From Hahella sp. (GTDB lineage: Bacteria; Pseudomonadota; Gammaproteobacteria; Pseudomonadales; Oleiphilaceae), in the NCBI GenBank assembly GCA_028280065.1, contig JANQMN010000058.1:1-64000 (forward strand): a stretch of DNA of 64,000 nt, in the 5' to 3' direction. The notes under the pieces are model-generated. The model was not told where the DNA came from. It did no database searches and saw only the letters and a program-made list of their open reading frames with translations. Numbering within the stretch: position 1 is the first letter of the stretch; every line of letters starts with the position of its first letter. Shown in pieces: positions 47,264-56,351 of the stretch. The position numbers and the translations under genes are program-made.

Positions 47264-48490
47264 ATGCAAAAGAATTTAAGTACACTTCAAGATCTACTGG
47301 GCGCCCTGTTTCTAATCGTTCTCTTAGTAATCACGGTTTCAGGCTGTTCCAACAATTCGGTATCCGAACTTCCGGATGATGCTGAAGTTCCTGCCACAGG
47401 TGTTGCCGGCGATGGCAATCTTGATGGAATTATGGAGTTTATTCGAGCCGAGCATGGGCTTCCCGCCCTGGCTGCTATTACCGTCCATGATGGCGAGATA
47501 GTGGAAAAAAGCGCTATGGGTGAACGGGCAAAAAATACGGGAGTCTCAGTCTCCGTCGATGATCTTTGGCACATCGGTTCCGTCACTAAATCAATGACAT
47601 CCATACTCGCCGCTATGCTAGTGGAGAATCACAGCGCCGTGCGGTGGGATATCACCATCGCCGAGGTATTTCCGGACCTAATCGGCTCTATGCGGCCGGA
47701 ATATGAAGATGTCCGATTGGACGAGCTGCTTTCGCACACTTCCGGACTACCTCATTCATCGACGGCGGTACCAGGTTATGACGATTATTTCTTCGATACC
47801 CGTGATATTCGCCTGCAGCGGGAGGAATACACTGCAAATGCGTTGCTGATGGAATCCTCAACTGAACGCGGCGAATATATTTACAACAATGTCGGATATG
47901 TAGTGGCTGGCGCCATGTTGGAACGTTTGACGGGAGAGTCCTGGGAAAACCTATTAAGAAATCACTTATTCGACGCGGCAAACATGACCAACTCCGGCTT
48001 TGGCGCACCGGACACATTAGGGCAACTTACCCAGCCGGTCGGGCATACAATTTCAGCCTCCGGTTGGGAGGCGGTTGATCCCACGGTTGAGGCTGTTGCC
48101 GATAGTCCCGCTGTTATCGGTCCAGCCGGTACCGTACATAGCACGCTAGATGATATGGCAGCCTATATGTCGGTTCACCTGAAGGCACTCCGCAATGAAC
48201 AGGTTGCCGGTTTTCCAACGAATGAGACAATGCGCAAACTCTACACCTCGATGTCGGACAACAACTATGGACTTGGCTGGAACCTCGGCAATCAGCTTAT
48301 CCACCACAATGGTAGTAACACCATATGGTACTGCTGGGTAACTATCAATGCAGAGCGCAACACCGCCTTGTTTGTTGTGACTAATGCTGCTGATTTGGAG
48401 TTAGGGAGTGATAGCCATGCTTCCCAAGGGATAACTGAAGCCTTAACCCAACTGGGAATGCGCGCAGACGCCGCTTTCTACAACGAGTAG
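47264..48490 (+). CDS. Serine hydrolase, beta-lactamase/PBP-like lipoprotein
   Basis: This 408-residue protein has a lipoprotein signal (LLVITVSGC) and a class-C-type fold: catalytic SVTK (about 115), YNNVGY (Tyr-x-Asn, about 215) and HHNGS (His-x-Gly) near residue 345. It may be an esterase, D-aminopeptidase or peptidase. The ATG at 47264 has GAGGT 8 nt upstream; the frame extends to a TTG at 47219. Microprotein B follows 61 bp downstream. Confidence 0.9.
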   Translation: MQKNLSTLQDLLGALFLIVLLVITVSGCSNNSVSELPDDAEVPATGVAGDGNLDGIMEFIRAEHGLPALAAITVHDGEIVEKSAMGERAKNTGVSVSVDDLWHIGSVTKSMTSILAAMLVENHSAVRWDITIAEVFPDLIGSMRPEYEDVRLDELLSHTSGLPHSSTAVPGYDDYFFDTRDIRLQREEYTANALLMESSTERGEYIYNNVGYVVAGAMLERLTGESWENLLRNHLFDAANMTNSGFGAPDTLGQLTQPVGHTISASGWEAVDPTVEAVADSPAVIGPAGTVHSTLDDMAAYMSVHLKALRNEQVAGFPTNETMRKLYTSMSDNNYGLGWNLGNQLIHHNGSNTIWYCWVTINAERNTALFVVTNAADLELGSDSHASQGITEALTQLGMRADAAFYNE

Positions 48491-48551
48491 CAGCCAGTTG
48501 CAGCGACTAAGCCATCGGTCTTTGGTTAAGGGCCGATGGGAGGATATTTGG

Positions 48552-48638
48552 ATGGACAAGTTTTGGCTTCTGATAGCAAATATTTTTGGCGTTTTAGTGT
48601 TTAGCCTCATTTGTTGGTGGTTACTCAAAGTTCTTTAG
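48552..48638 (+). CDS. 28-residue membrane microprotein B
   Basis: The frame encodes MDKFWLLIANIFGVLVFSLI followed by CWWLLKVL, a paralogue of the product of 44536-44622. GGGAGGA lies 10 nt before the ATG. A 7-bp inverted repeat (48512-48518 and 48533-48539) precedes it, and a strong hairpin terminator starts 2 bp after its stop. It therefore looks like the last gene of the transcript that starts at the membrane AraC gene or the serine hydrolase. Confidence 0.7.
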   Translation: MDKFWLLIANIFGVLVFSLICWWLLKVL

Positions 48639-48640
48639 CT

Positions 48641-48663
48641 AAGCTGGCTTTTAGCCAGCTTTT
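48641..48663 (+). terminator. Terminator after microprotein B
   Basis: AAGCTGGCT and AGCCAGCTT form a perfect 9-bp stem with a TTT loop, followed by TT and a pyrimidine-rich stretch. It lies 2 bp after the microprotein stop. Confidence 0.75.
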
Positions 48664-48788
48664 CTGGATAGTTTTCCCATATACCCATCATATCGACCAG
48701 ATGCAATAAGGTTGGTTGGATCAACTGAGGTTTTGATACTACGCATTAGGTCTCTTACGGCTGATTCACGAAAAGTCTTTTCCGAGAA
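48651..48788 (-). pseudogene. C-terminal relic of FAD-linked oxidase
   Basis: On the minus strand 46 codons read SEKTFRESAVRDLMRSIKTS, then VDPTNLIASGRYDG and a stop at 48651. The K-x-x-x-DP-x-x-L-x-x-GRY pattern is the usual C-terminus of FAD_binding_4 oxidases of the vanillyl-alcohol-oxidase type. Stops interrupt the frame above 48788. I see nothing else in the rest of the spacer to 49100. Confidence 0.45.
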
Positions 48789-49100
48789 TTATTACTATGG
48801 ACCTACTGACGCTGCGCAAAATCATACAAGTTGGCGAGCGATCAGAGCTACCTTTATCTCGCTAAAACATACGCTGATATATGTCTGCCCATGCGTACAT
48901 CAGGGTTTAATTCAACAATAAACTGCTGGGCTTTAAGGCACGGCCATCGCTAGTACCGCTGCAAATTTCCAATGCTGCCCTATACTTGTTCCGGATTAAT
49001 AAAAACTGCGATACAGGGGGTGTTCGCTATATTGAATGACCCCGTCACTGTGTCTTAAAAGACACGACTTAGAAGATTCGGTTGGCAGGGAAAAACAGTT

Positions 49101-52100
49101 ATGAATGATTCAAACACAAAGTGGCCGGCAGTAACGCCGGATAAGCTATGGGCAGAACCGGATAACAACGGGGCTGTCATTGCCGAAGCCATTTGCAATG
49201 CCAAATATTCCGTCGATATCCCGATGTGGGAAATCGGCGGTCCGCAGATGATGGCGAACCTTAAAACGGCCAAGGCGAATGGGGTGGCTATTCGCATCAT
49301 GTTTAACGGGCAGTTCTTTGCCGGAGGCGATCCGGCGAATCCTCGATATAACCAGGTCTATCAGGTTATAAGAGAGCTGAAAGGCGCTGCCGGAAACGGG
49401 TCACTGCAGTTCCACTGGGCTTCAAATAACTTCAGCATTACCCATCAAAAAACCATCATTATCGATGCGTTTAAAAACGGCGAGCCTAATACTGAAGGTG
49501 CCAAGGCACTGGTATTAACGCTCAATGCGGTTCCTTATGCCTGGATGGTGTCGAACAGTGGGGACAGCAAGGGGAAAGTCAGCCCCTTGCCCTGGGCCTT
49601 TTGGGGAGAAGAGCATCCCGATGCCGGTTTTAAATTAAGGGATTTTGGCGCGCAAATTAGCGACCCCGAGTTAGTCGCGAAAATCGCCGCTGTGTTTGAA
49701 TCGGATTTTGGCTGTGCTCCTGCAAATGTCACGAATGATCTCAAGGATTCAACCGACGGTTTGGTATGGAGCAACGGCACTACCGGCTTACTGGATTACT
49801 ACCCCAATGGTGGCGTTTATCCCAGTTTCGAATATGCGAATTTGAAATGCGCCACCGTTGAAGGGAATGCCCGTCAGGTCCACTACGATCTGATTGACCA
49901 AGCCAAAAAGACGCTGATTATTTACAACGAAGAGTTTGACGATGATGGCATCTTAAATAAGTTGCTTGCGGCATTAAAAAGAGGCGTGGAAATTCGCTTT
50001 ATTTTGACCGGCAATGTTTGGATTGATAATAACGACAACAACAGTTGGCAATATGAGTCTGCCGGTACTTATTCTACCTTTACCCAAGCGGGCGGCCAGT
50101 TAAGACTGTTCCCCGCGACCAACGATTTTATGTACATCCATGCCAAGGTGCTCGTTGCCGACGGCGGCACACCGGATGCGTTGGCCTTTATGGGTTCGGA
50201 AAATTTCTCGGGTAATTCGTTGGACTTTAACCGGGAATTGGGCATTCAGTTGCAGGGGCAGAAAGACACTGACCTGTTTGTCGACACATTTAACAAAGAT
50301 TGGGCCACCCCAGGATTAGTCGATTGGCCGAAAGAGGGCGCGATACCCTGTCCCGAGCCTTGGGGGGCTGATTTACCTGTATTTAACCCTACACCCTTTA
50401 ACACTGTCCCCATGCGTGAAGGGGAAATCTTAGTACCGGAGGAGACACTTGTGACAACATCAGCATGGAAAAACGATGCGCCGACAGGCGAGTGGAATTC
50501 TTCAGACAACTGGGTTGTCGGAGAAGTACCGCAGAATACCGCCATTTTCGGCAAGTCGACGCAAAACGACATTAGTTTCTTGGCGAGTGACAATGCCAAC
50601 GTTGAGAAGATTGAGTTTGAAACCGACGCACCGGCCTATACCTTTCACTTCGGTGCTTCCAGCGCACCGTTGCTTACCCTTACCGGTGCCGGAGTGGCGA
50701 ATAACTCCCGCAATCATCAGCACTTTGTGGTGGCTTGTTCGACTAGCGGTTACAAGCAATCGCAACTCAATTTCACTAACAAGGCCTCGGGAGGCGGTAG
50801 AGATGTATATTATACGGCCGGACCTGCGACGGAGTCTGATTATGGCGGAGGCGTGATTCGGTTTTGCGATGAATCAAGCGCCGGAACCGCGACCTACACC
50901 GCGTGGACGGGTGCCGGAATCCCACCGGCGCAAGGCAGTACCGTTGGCGGGGAAATCAGTTTCAGCGACTACAGCAGCGCCGCGGGTGCGACCTTTATTA
51001 TCTACGGTTCCTTAGGTACCGATGGCGATACCTTTGGCAACGTTGTATTCCATAATGATTCGACGGCTGCTAACGCGATATTTACCAACCAGGGCGGAAC
51101 AGTGCCCGGTGGTGACGGGGGCAATACCCAGTTCTATGACAGCAGTACCGCCAGTAATGGACGGTTCTACAACTATGGCGGCACTAACTATGGTGAAGTC
51201 AACGGTAAACACCAAGGGGCCAACGGCGGAGATGTTGCCTTCGATACCATCGCCACAGGTGGCACGGGTTACTACTTCAATTATGCGGCCACCGTCGACA
51301 ATGCCAATGGCGGGGTGACGAGCTTTAACAACAACTGGCCGAATGTGCCACCGCAAGATGTCAAGCCGGGGCAACCCACCGGAACCTCTGCCGAATCCGG
51401 CCATTATTTTAATTTTGGCGCGCAAAAAAGTGCACAATGCGGTGGCGGGCATGTTTCCTTCAGCTCGGTTTACGGTTCCCCCACGGCGGAAAATGCCACG
51501 ATTACAAATTACGGCAGTGAAGTGGAAGATTCCAAAAGATCCAGTGCCGGGCATACCTATATCTCTAGTACGTACAAATCTGACTATGAATACTTCCCCA
51601 CGGCGGCGAATGCGGTAATTAACAACTTTCCCGGAAAAGCGTCAGGCGCACCGGGAGGCTACACGGAATTTGCCGTGTTCGATGTGCCCGAAGGCAAACC
51701 CTGCCGCACAGACAATATTCCCAGGGCAGGAAACTGCACCATCTATAATCATGGCGCTACGATCAAAGGCGCCTATGGTGGCAACACCACATTCGCCAAT
51801 ACCACAAGAGCGGACAGCGCACTGTTGGTTGCATATGGCGGAACGAATGAGGGAGAGGGCGGTGAAATAACCTTCAAAGATGCATCCAGGGGAGATTCGG
51901 CTACCATCAAACTCTATGGCAATGCCAGACTGGAATTGAGCGGACACGACGGAGAACTCACCATCGGTTCCCTTGAGACCACTGAAGGCGCAGTTGTCAT
52001 GCAGCTCGGCGACAACGTCACCAGTTTAAATGTCTCTGACAAGTTGACGCTAAACTCGGAGTATTTGTGGTTCGATTTTTACGGCAATGTTGTGGCGGGG

Positions 52101-52238
52101 ACCGCCTACACCGTGCTGACGGCGCAGAACCTTGGCGACTATAAAGAGTGGCAGTTCAAGAGCGGCGACGTGGATAATCTGACGCCTAGTTTTGCCATTC
52201 AAGGTGAGCAGTTGCAGGTTACTTTTAGCAGTGAATAA
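49101..52238 (+). CDS. Phospholipase-D-like protein with beta-helix repeat tail
   Basis: This 1045-residue protein has two PLD HxKxxxxD motifs, HQKTIIID (about 114) and HAKVLVAD (about 350), the second followed by GSENFSGN. A WN-x-NW-x(5)-P-x-TAIFG segment (about 453-485) resembles autotransporter-associated repeats. About eleven glycine-rich repeats of the form GGxxxFxDxSxAxxAxFxNYG follow (about 590-955), probably a beta-helix. The end, GTAYTVLTA, is as in passenger domains, but no autotransporter barrel and no signal peptide are seen. It may hydrolyse phosphodiesters at a surface; how it would be exported is unclear. Confidence 0.85.
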   Translation: MNDSNTKWPAVTPDKLWAEPDNNGAVIAEAICNAKYSVDIPMWEIGGPQMMANLKTAKANGVAIRIMFNGQFFAGGDPANPRYNQVYQVIRELKGAAGNGSLQFHWASNNFSITHQKTIIIDAFKNGEPNTEGAKALVLTLNAVPYAWMVSNSGDSKGKVSPLPWAFWGEEHPDAGFKLRDFGAQISDPELVAKIAAVFESDFGCAPANVTNDLKDSTDGLVWSNGTTGLLDYYPNGGVYPSFEYANLKCATVEGNARQVHYDLIDQAKKTLIIYNEEFDDDGILNKLLAALKRGVEIRFILTGNVWIDNNDNNSWQYESAGTYSTFTQAGGQLRLFPATNDFMYIHAKVLVADGGTPDALAFMGSENFSGNSLDFNRELGIQLQGQKDTDLFVDTFNKDWATPGLVDWPKEGAIPCPEPWGADLPVFNPTPFNTVPMREGEILVPEETLVTTSAWKNDAPTGEWNSSDNWVVGEVPQNTAIFGKSTQNDISFLASDNANVEKIEFETDAPAYTFHFGASSAPLLTLTGAGVANNSRNHQHFVVACSTSGYKQSQLNFTNKASGGGRDVYYTAGPATESDYGGGVIRFCDESSAGTATYTAWTGAGIPPAQGSTVGGEISFSDYSSAAGATFIIYGSLGTDGDTFGNVVFHNDSTAANAIFTNQGGTVPGGDGGNTQFYDSSTASNGRFYNYGGTNYGEVNGKHQGANGGDVAFDTIATGGTGYYFNYAATVDNANGGVTSFNNNWPNVPPQDVKPGQPTGTSAESGHYFNFGAQKSAQCGGGHVSFSSVYGSPTAENATITNYGSEVEDSKRSSAGHTYISSTYKSDYEYFPTAANAVINNFPGKASGAPGGYTEFAVFDVPEGKPCRTDNIPRAGNCTIYNHGATIKGAYGGNTTFANTTRADSALLVAYGGTNEGEGGEITFKDASRGDSATIKLYGNARLELSGHDGELTIGSLETTEGAVVMQLGDNVTSLNVSDKLTLNSEYLWFDFYGNVVAGTAYTVLTAQNLGDYKEWQFKSGDVDNLTPSFAIQGEQLQVTFSSE

Positions 52239-52274
52239 GTAGTGGGTCTCTCGGTTAAACCAGAGCCAGTTCAT

Positions 52275-52310
52275 CGTGCACCAATGGGTCATTTGGTGCA
52301 CGACACTTTT
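52275..52310 (+). terminator. Terminator after PLD-like gene
   Basis: CGTGCACCAA (52275-52284) and TTGGTGCACG (52293-52302) form a perfect 10-bp stem; ACACTTTT follows. It lies 36 bp after the stop. Confidence 0.78.
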
Positions 52311-52406
52311 CCATACTCCAGGATAGAAACAGCTAAACGTGCAGAATCACCGGGTTTTTGCAGAAGCGTGAAGCCTGTTTATCTTGAGTGTGATTAACGC
52401 CTAACT

Positions 52407-52670
52407 GACGATACTGGTGAAGTTGCGATCAATACCACCCATGAACAGGAATCATCCATTCTGGTGTTTCACCTGTTACAGAGCAGTGTCGTGTACGTGA
52501 ATACATTGATGTTCGAAGAGGTGCTGTCCGCTTAATGCTGGCATGACCGGTTTAGGCAGGAAGACTATCGCGCTCTGACGCCTCTCATCAATGGCAATAT
52601 CCACCCTTACGGGATGTTTGAACTGAACATGGATGAACGGATACCTTTTGATCAGCGGATGGTTGCGTAA
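52407..52670 (+). pseudogene. Tn3-family transposase C-terminal relic
   Basis: The frame reads TTHEQESSILVFHLLQSS, VYVNTLMFEEVL, an in-frame TAA, then YRALTPLI and HPYGMFELNMDERIPFDQR before a TAA at 52668. This is the C-terminal end of Tn3-type TnpA (the L-x-NTLM and LTPLI-x-G-x-x-x-PYG motifs). The rest is lost. It borders the AT-rich methyltransferase operon. The rest of the 52311-52828 spacer holds only the palindromes before the HTH gene. Confidence 0.8.
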
Positions 52671-52736
52671 TCAAGTTTTCAAGCCTACTTTGAACACTAT
52701 ATGCCTTGCGTAAAGTGTTCTATTCCAATCTGCTTC

Positions 52737-52785
52737 ATTTTGCTTCCGCAAAATAAACTACTTCATGTTCTATTTTGTCGCAAAA
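52737..52785. promoter_or_regulatory. Paired TTTTG/CAAAA palindromes before HTH gene
   Basis: ATTTTGC-TTCC-GCAAAAT (52737-52754) and TTTTG-TCG-CAAAA (52773-52785) share the same half-site. They lie 44-92 bp before the HTH start, a plausible operator pair for autoregulation by that protein, as for restriction controller proteins. Confidence 0.5.
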
Positions 52786-52828
52786 CTGTGCCATAATTAG
52801 CGCAGATTTGTATTAAGAATTTAGCAGA

Positions 52829-53278
52829 ATGTCTGAAAGTATAAAAATAACAACGAAAGATATCTGTGTAGCCTTGAATATTGGCCGTCATCAATTACGG
52901 TCATGGACTGATTCTCTGGCTCCATATTCTCATCGAGAAACTAAAGAGCGGTCAGCAAGTCGTTATGATTTTGGCGACTTGCTATTCTTTGCCGTTGTCC
53001 AGCACCTACATGGAGCTTTGGGTATTGGTATACCCTTCATCGCCGGTTTCTCAGAATCTCTTTATAAATTTATTAGGCAGCCCCAAGACATGCATTCAAC
53101 TTCTCTCATATTTGTTAATGTGAAGAATCGAAGATGTACCAGGGTCGTTAACGAAGACATTACACAGGAAGGGATTGTTGTGGATCTTCAACCAGCTCAA
53201 GCGAAAGTATACAAGTTTCTTGGCATATCATCTCAACAGCAAATCCAGTTGCAATTAGGTTTGCTGAAAGTGAATTAA
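52829..53278 (+). CDS. MerR-like HTH protein of methyltransferase operon
   Basis: This 149-residue protein has an N-terminal HTH (TTKDICVALNIGRHQLRSW; then RYDFGDLLFFAVV), as in MerR-type proteins, and a C-terminal part of unknown fold. It ends 1 bp before the methyltransferase ATG, so translation is coupled. A controller role is likely. Codon and base use are AT-rich, unlike the nif and gal regions. Confidence 0.75.
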   Translation: MSESIKITTKDICVALNIGRHQLRSWTDSLAPYSHRETKERSASRYDFGDLLFFAVVQHLHGALGIGIPFIAGFSESLYKFIRQPQDMHSTSLIFVNVKNRRCTRVVNEDITQEGIVVDLQPAQAKVYKFLGISSQQQIQLQLGLLKVN

Positions 53279-53279
53279 T

Positions 53280-56200
53280 ATGATTTCGGCGAAATGGTTA
53301 AAATCATTACGATTAGAAGATCGTAAAACGCCTGAATTCATTCAATCAGGAGACGATTTCAGCGGACTTCCCCACGCATCTGTAATTCGCAAATCTTTCG
53401 ACGAATTAGGTTTGGCGGCAATACATTGTATTTCCAGCGTCCCTAGCATTGCGTTTCTCGTACAAAAATCTCATGATCAAGAGGAAATTGATAAAGTACA
53501 TAAAGCCCTTTGGAACCAAGGGTTGGCAACACTTTTATTCGTAATTACGAACGACACGTTACGAGCCTATTCTCTTTCTCAACTCCCAATATCAGAGCAA
53601 ACACCAATAGAAAGGTTGGTAAAGGTTTTTAGTTTACTAAACGATGCTCTGGAATTAAAAGACTTAGTTCTGGGAATAGAGTCAGGCAGGTTCATAAGCG
53701 AACATCAGGATAAATTCGATACCAAATATCGGGTTGACCAAGTCCTTTTATCAAACCTCGAAGCTACGGTTCAACGTTTGGTAGGCTGTGGCTTACAGTT
53801 AGAGTCAGCCCAAGCTTTACTAATGCAAATCATGTTTATTGCTTACCTTGAAGATAAAGGGGTAATAAACGCCGACTATTATTATGCAGGCACTGGCAAT
53901 TCAAATATAGATACTCTTATCTCCCTTCTAAGGGATGGATGCGTCAGTAAGTTCAATAAACTCTTTAAGCTTTTAAAAGAACATTTTAATGGTGATTTGT
54001 TTGTTGCTCCGTGCTCCTTTGATGTAAACGGTGACGCAGAAAAAATTACAGACAAGCACATCGAAATCCTTTCCGAGTTCCGTGAAGGAAATATTGATCT
54101 ACGCTCAGGGCAATTTCAGTTTTGGCCCTACGACTTTAAATATATCCCCATAGATTTAATAAGTGCGGTTTATGACAGATTCCTCGGTTTTGACCCGCAA
54201 GCGAAGCGTGAATCCGGTGCTTTCTACACGCCTATGTTTTTAGCAGATCTCACAGCAGAACAAGCATGGTCGGAATTATCTATCGGTCAGAAACTGAACG
54301 GGAAATTTGTTGATCCATCCTGCGGCTCAGGAATTTTCCTTGTTCGCCTGTTTGAAAGAGCTATTGATGAATGGCGTACTCAACACAATAACCAACGCCC
54401 CACATGGCCTGCCCTGAAAGCAATTTTGAAGCGAATTAACGGGTTTGACATTAAAAAAGAAGCTATTCATGTAGCTGCATTCTCTCTTTACATTGCATTA
54501 TTGGAAAATACTCGTCCGGCAGAATTACTAGCCTTAATGAAGAAAGGGCGACTATTACCAAGACTGTATGGTGAAACCCTCAAAGCCGTGGATTTCTTTG
54601 ATATTGATACCGAAAGCAATCAGTACGATCTGGTCATTGGAAACCCTCCTTGGGTTAGCCGGCGAGGAGAACAAAAAACAGCGGAAAGATGGTGTAAAGA
54701 GCATGGGTTCGAAATGCCTGCGAAAGAATTGGCTTGGGGGTTTGTATGGAAAGCTCTATCTAATGCAAGCAAGAATGGCGTTGTTGCTTTGCTTTTAAAG
54801 GCCACTAGCCTGCTGACAAATCATAGCCCCACTTTTATTAAAACTCGTCGACAGTGGATGCAAAACGCGAGGATAAAGCGAGTAATCAATTTTGCAGATA
54901 TCTGTTTTCAACTGTTTGAAAACGGGGACGCACCTACGGCATTGGCAATATACAAACCAACTACCAGAAAAGATCAGAATTATAGCTTTGATTACTGGGT
55001 TCCAAAAACTGATCTAAATTTGAAAACCAAGAGATTGTTGTCACTCAGTAGTGCGGATCAATGCAAGTTACCAATAGATTTGGCAATAAATGATCAGCTT
55101 CTTATGAAACGGCGCATGTGGATGCAATCGCCTGACGAAAAGCTATTTCGATACTTAACCGGTTTACCGAAGTTGGGACGAAGATTGATCACTTATCAGC
55201 AGTCAAGAAAAGCAGGTGCAGAAACGGCAGGAAAATGGATCATTGGACAAGGATTTCAGCCTGTTCAAGAAGATCGGCTAGGAGATGGTAACTATACAGT
55301 CACGAACTCTAAAATAATTACCCGTATCCCGCACTTACCGACCAGTTTGTTTCAGCCGTTCGTTATGCCAAAAATTGAAGAAAAGGCATGGCATAGTAAC
55401 CTAGTGCGCAGAAGAGGGTTTGAAGTTGGCTTTCAGGCTCCTCATGTGTTAATTCCCCAAGGAATCGAACGTGATATTGGGCGTATTAGAGCCAGCTATA
55501 GCGAACAAGATGTTAGTTTTAGAGACTCCATTCAATCTATCAGATTTTCCCGGGAGGATGAGGAAGAAGTAAAGTTTCTGGTTCTACTGCTAAACAGCTC
55601 TTTTGTCGCTTGGTTTTTGTTTCATCAAAGTTCTAACACCGGGATGGAGCGTGATAAGGTTCATCAAGAGCAATTGCTTGAAATTCCCTTCCCGCTACCA
55701 AACGAGTTAAATGATAATAAACAGTCAATGGAAGCCTTTTCAAAAGCAGTAGAATTGGTGAATGGACTGCTAGATAAGAAGGATGATCTACTTATCGAAG
55801 AAGCCTCCTGGCTATATTCGAAAATTGACAAAATCATCTATGACTACTTTGGACTCAACGAGTCAGATATTTTTCTAATTGAGGATGCTCTTAATCATAT
55901 TATTCCAAGCATGCAGCCAAGGGCTAACTCAAAGAAAACGCCAAGTTTGTGGATAGATACTACAGAAAATGATTGGTCTATTTATGCCGAGTCCTTATCC
56001 TATTCGCTGGAAAACTGGATTGCCCCCCCATACAGAGCAATATCCACCTTGGAGGGTGCTTCAAAGGATTTGGCCGTTCTAGCAGTTCGTCTCGTTGACG
56101 ATAAAAAATCACCTGCATATTTAAGTAATCAAGATCAAGATATTGATAAAGCTCTTGCCAAAATATGGCATTCACTACCAAAAAATTTACCGGGAAATTT

Positions 56201-56342
56201 TCAACTCATTCCCGATCTGCGAATTTTTATAGACGATGTCCTCTATATAGTGAAACCGCGAAAAAAACGATTTTGGCTAAGATCAACAGCTTTCGCTGAT
56301 GCCGATGCTATTGCATCAGATTTGTTGAGTCAGCAGAAATAG
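53280..56342 (+). CDS. Eco57I-type N6-adenine DNA methyltransferase
   Basis: This 1020-residue protein has SGAFYTP (motif X, about 313), FVDPSCGSGIFLVRL (motif I, about 343) and the catalytic NPPW (motif IV, about 453). The ~300-residue N-terminal part holds the FIAYLEDKG stretch of large restriction-modification enzymes. The ~400-residue C-terminal part is probably target recognition. I see no sure nuclease motif in it. It could be a type IIG enzyme, or the modification half of a system whose nuclease is the next gene, 9 bp away. Confidence 0.88.
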   Translation: MISAKWLKSLRLEDRKTPEFIQSGDDFSGLPHASVIRKSFDELGLAAIHCISSVPSIAFLVQKSHDQEEIDKVHKALWNQGLATLLFVITNDTLRAYSLSQLPISEQTPIERLVKVFSLLNDALELKDLVLGIESGRFISEHQDKFDTKYRVDQVLLSNLEATVQRLVGCGLQLESAQALLMQIMFIAYLEDKGVINADYYYAGTGNSNIDTLISLLRDGCVSKFNKLFKLLKEHFNGDLFVAPCSFDVNGDAEKITDKHIEILSEFREGNIDLRSGQFQFWPYDFKYIPIDLISAVYDRFLGFDPQAKRESGAFYTPMFLADLTAEQAWSELSIGQKLNGKFVDPSCGSGIFLVRLFERAIDEWRTQHNNQRPTWPALKAILKRINGFDIKKEAIHVAAFSLYIALLENTRPAELLALMKKGRLLPRLYGETLKAVDFFDIDTESNQYDLVIGNPPWVSRRGEQKTAERWCKEHGFEMPAKELAWGFVWKALSNASKNGVVALLLKATSLLTNHSPTFIKTRRQWMQNARIKRVINFADICFQLFENGDAPTALAIYKPTTRKDQNYSFDYWVPKTDLNLKTKRLLSLSSADQCKLPIDLAINDQLLMKRRMWMQSPDEKLFRYLTGLPKLGRRLITYQQSRKAGAETAGKWIIGQGFQPVQEDRLGDGNYTVTNSKIITRIPHLPTSLFQPFVMPKIEEKAWHSNLVRRRGFEVGFQAPHVLIPQGIERDIGRIRASYSEQDVSFRDSIQSIRFSREDEEEVKFLVLLLNSSFVAWFLFHQSSNTGMERDKVHQEQLLEIPFPLPNELNDNKQSMEAFSKAVELVNGLLDKKDDLLIEEASWLYSKIDKIIYDYFGLNESDIFLIEDALNHIIPSMQPRANSKKTPSLWIDTTENDWSIYAESLSYSLENWIAPPYRAISTLEGASKDLAVLAVRLVDDKKSPAYLSNQDQDIDKALAKIWHSLPKNLPGNFQLIPDLRIFIDDVLYIVKPRKKRFWLRSTAFADADAIASDLLSQQK

Positions 56343-56351
56343 GAAGACAAC

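Noticed and set aside
50476..51618. Several overlapping frames inside the PLD-like gene repeats
   Set aside because: They are shadows caused by the regular repeat composition of the real reading frame.
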